A DNA stretch of 6,276 bases from Clostridia bacterium (GTDB taxonomy: Bacteria; Bacillota; Clostridia; Christensenellales; Borkfalkiaceae). Where the stretch lies: NCBI GenBank assembly GCA_029054485.1, contig JAIDFD010000215.1, positions 1 through 6,276 of the forward strand, given 5' to 3'. Under the pieces are notes generated by a model. That model had not been told where the DNA came from. It worked only from the letters and a program-made list of their open reading frames with translations, and ran no database searches. This document shows, piece by piece, positions 6,233-6,276 of the stretch. Each line of letters starts with the position of its first letter. The first letter of the stretch is position 1. The position numbers and the translations under genes are program-made.

Positions 6233-6276
6233 CTGTCTCTTATCCAAATCTGACGCTGCCGACGAAGATAGAAGTG
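6233..6276. other. Illumina Nextera adapter left on the contig end (artifact)
   Basis: Positions 6233-6251 read CTGTCTCTTATCCAAATCT, which matches 17 of 19 bases of the reverse-complemented Tn5 mosaic end (mismatches at 6244 and 6247). Positions 6252-6265, GACGCTGCCGACGA, match the reverse-complemented Nextera read-1 tail exactly. Then come eight bases AGATAGAA (6266-6273), the size and place of an i5 index, and GTG (6274-6276), the first bases of the reverse-complemented P5 arm. The order and lengths fit adapter read-through assembled into the contig. The two A/C mismatches look like sequencing errors. Confidence 0.95.

Noticed and set aside
6232..6276. A novel C-terminal tail on the DegV protein
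   Set aside because: The DNA matches the Nextera adapter in order and length, so the tail is a sequencing artifact.
1..6276. CRISPR arrays, insertion sequences, tRNA or rRNA genes
   Set aside because: No spaced direct repeats, transposase motifs, terminal inverted repeats or RNA-gene signatures were seen on either strand by eye.

Overview
The window looks like a contig end from a moderate-G+C Gram-positive anaerobe of the Firmicutes, most likely an uncultured Clostridia-type bacterium. The grounds are protein style: a membrane-attached XRE regulator, a glutamyl-tRNA synthetase with an N-terminal extension, a single-chain ATPase/FtsX-type exporter and a DegV/FakB lipid-binding protein. Ribosome binding sites are AGAGGA or GGAG. 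I cannot name the species.

Layout. Positions 1-91 are non-coding, with a possible minus-strand promoter and a small hairpin at the edge. Positions 92-5140 hold three minus-strand genes, transcribed right to left: an XRE-family regulator with four membrane segments (4532-5140), glutamyl-tRNA synthetase gltX (2876-4519), and a 924-residue ABC transporter with an N-terminal ATPase joined to a MacB/FtsX-type permease (92-2866). The genes are 12 and 9 bases apart. At both junctions the upstream TAA stop is fused to the next gene's ribosome binding site (TAAGAGGA), so the three are very probably one translationally coupled operon. Positions 5141-5370 form a divergent promoter region. It holds an extended -10 promoter for the operon, placed so close to the regulator's start codon that the mRNA may be leaderless. 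It also holds a perfect 17-base palindrome that could be an operator, and a TATAAT promoter reading right. From 5371 rightward lies a DegV-family (FakB-like) gene, nearly complete.

The last 44 bases (6233-6276) are not biological. They match the reverse complement of an Illumina Nextera transposon adapter: mosaic end, read-1 tail, an 8-base index slot and the first three bases of the P5 arm. The DegV frame runs through the adapter without a stop, so its apparent C-terminus is artificial; the real sequence stops at about residue 287, probably a few residues short of the natural end.

How the genes may work together: the regulator is first in an operon with a probable exporter, which suggests control of that exporter by an envelope or antimicrobial signal, with the housekeeping gltX in between. 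This is inference. I found no convincing new defence, mobile or RNA system; the parts are known families, and the interest lies in their arrangement, the regulatory region and the contaminated end.
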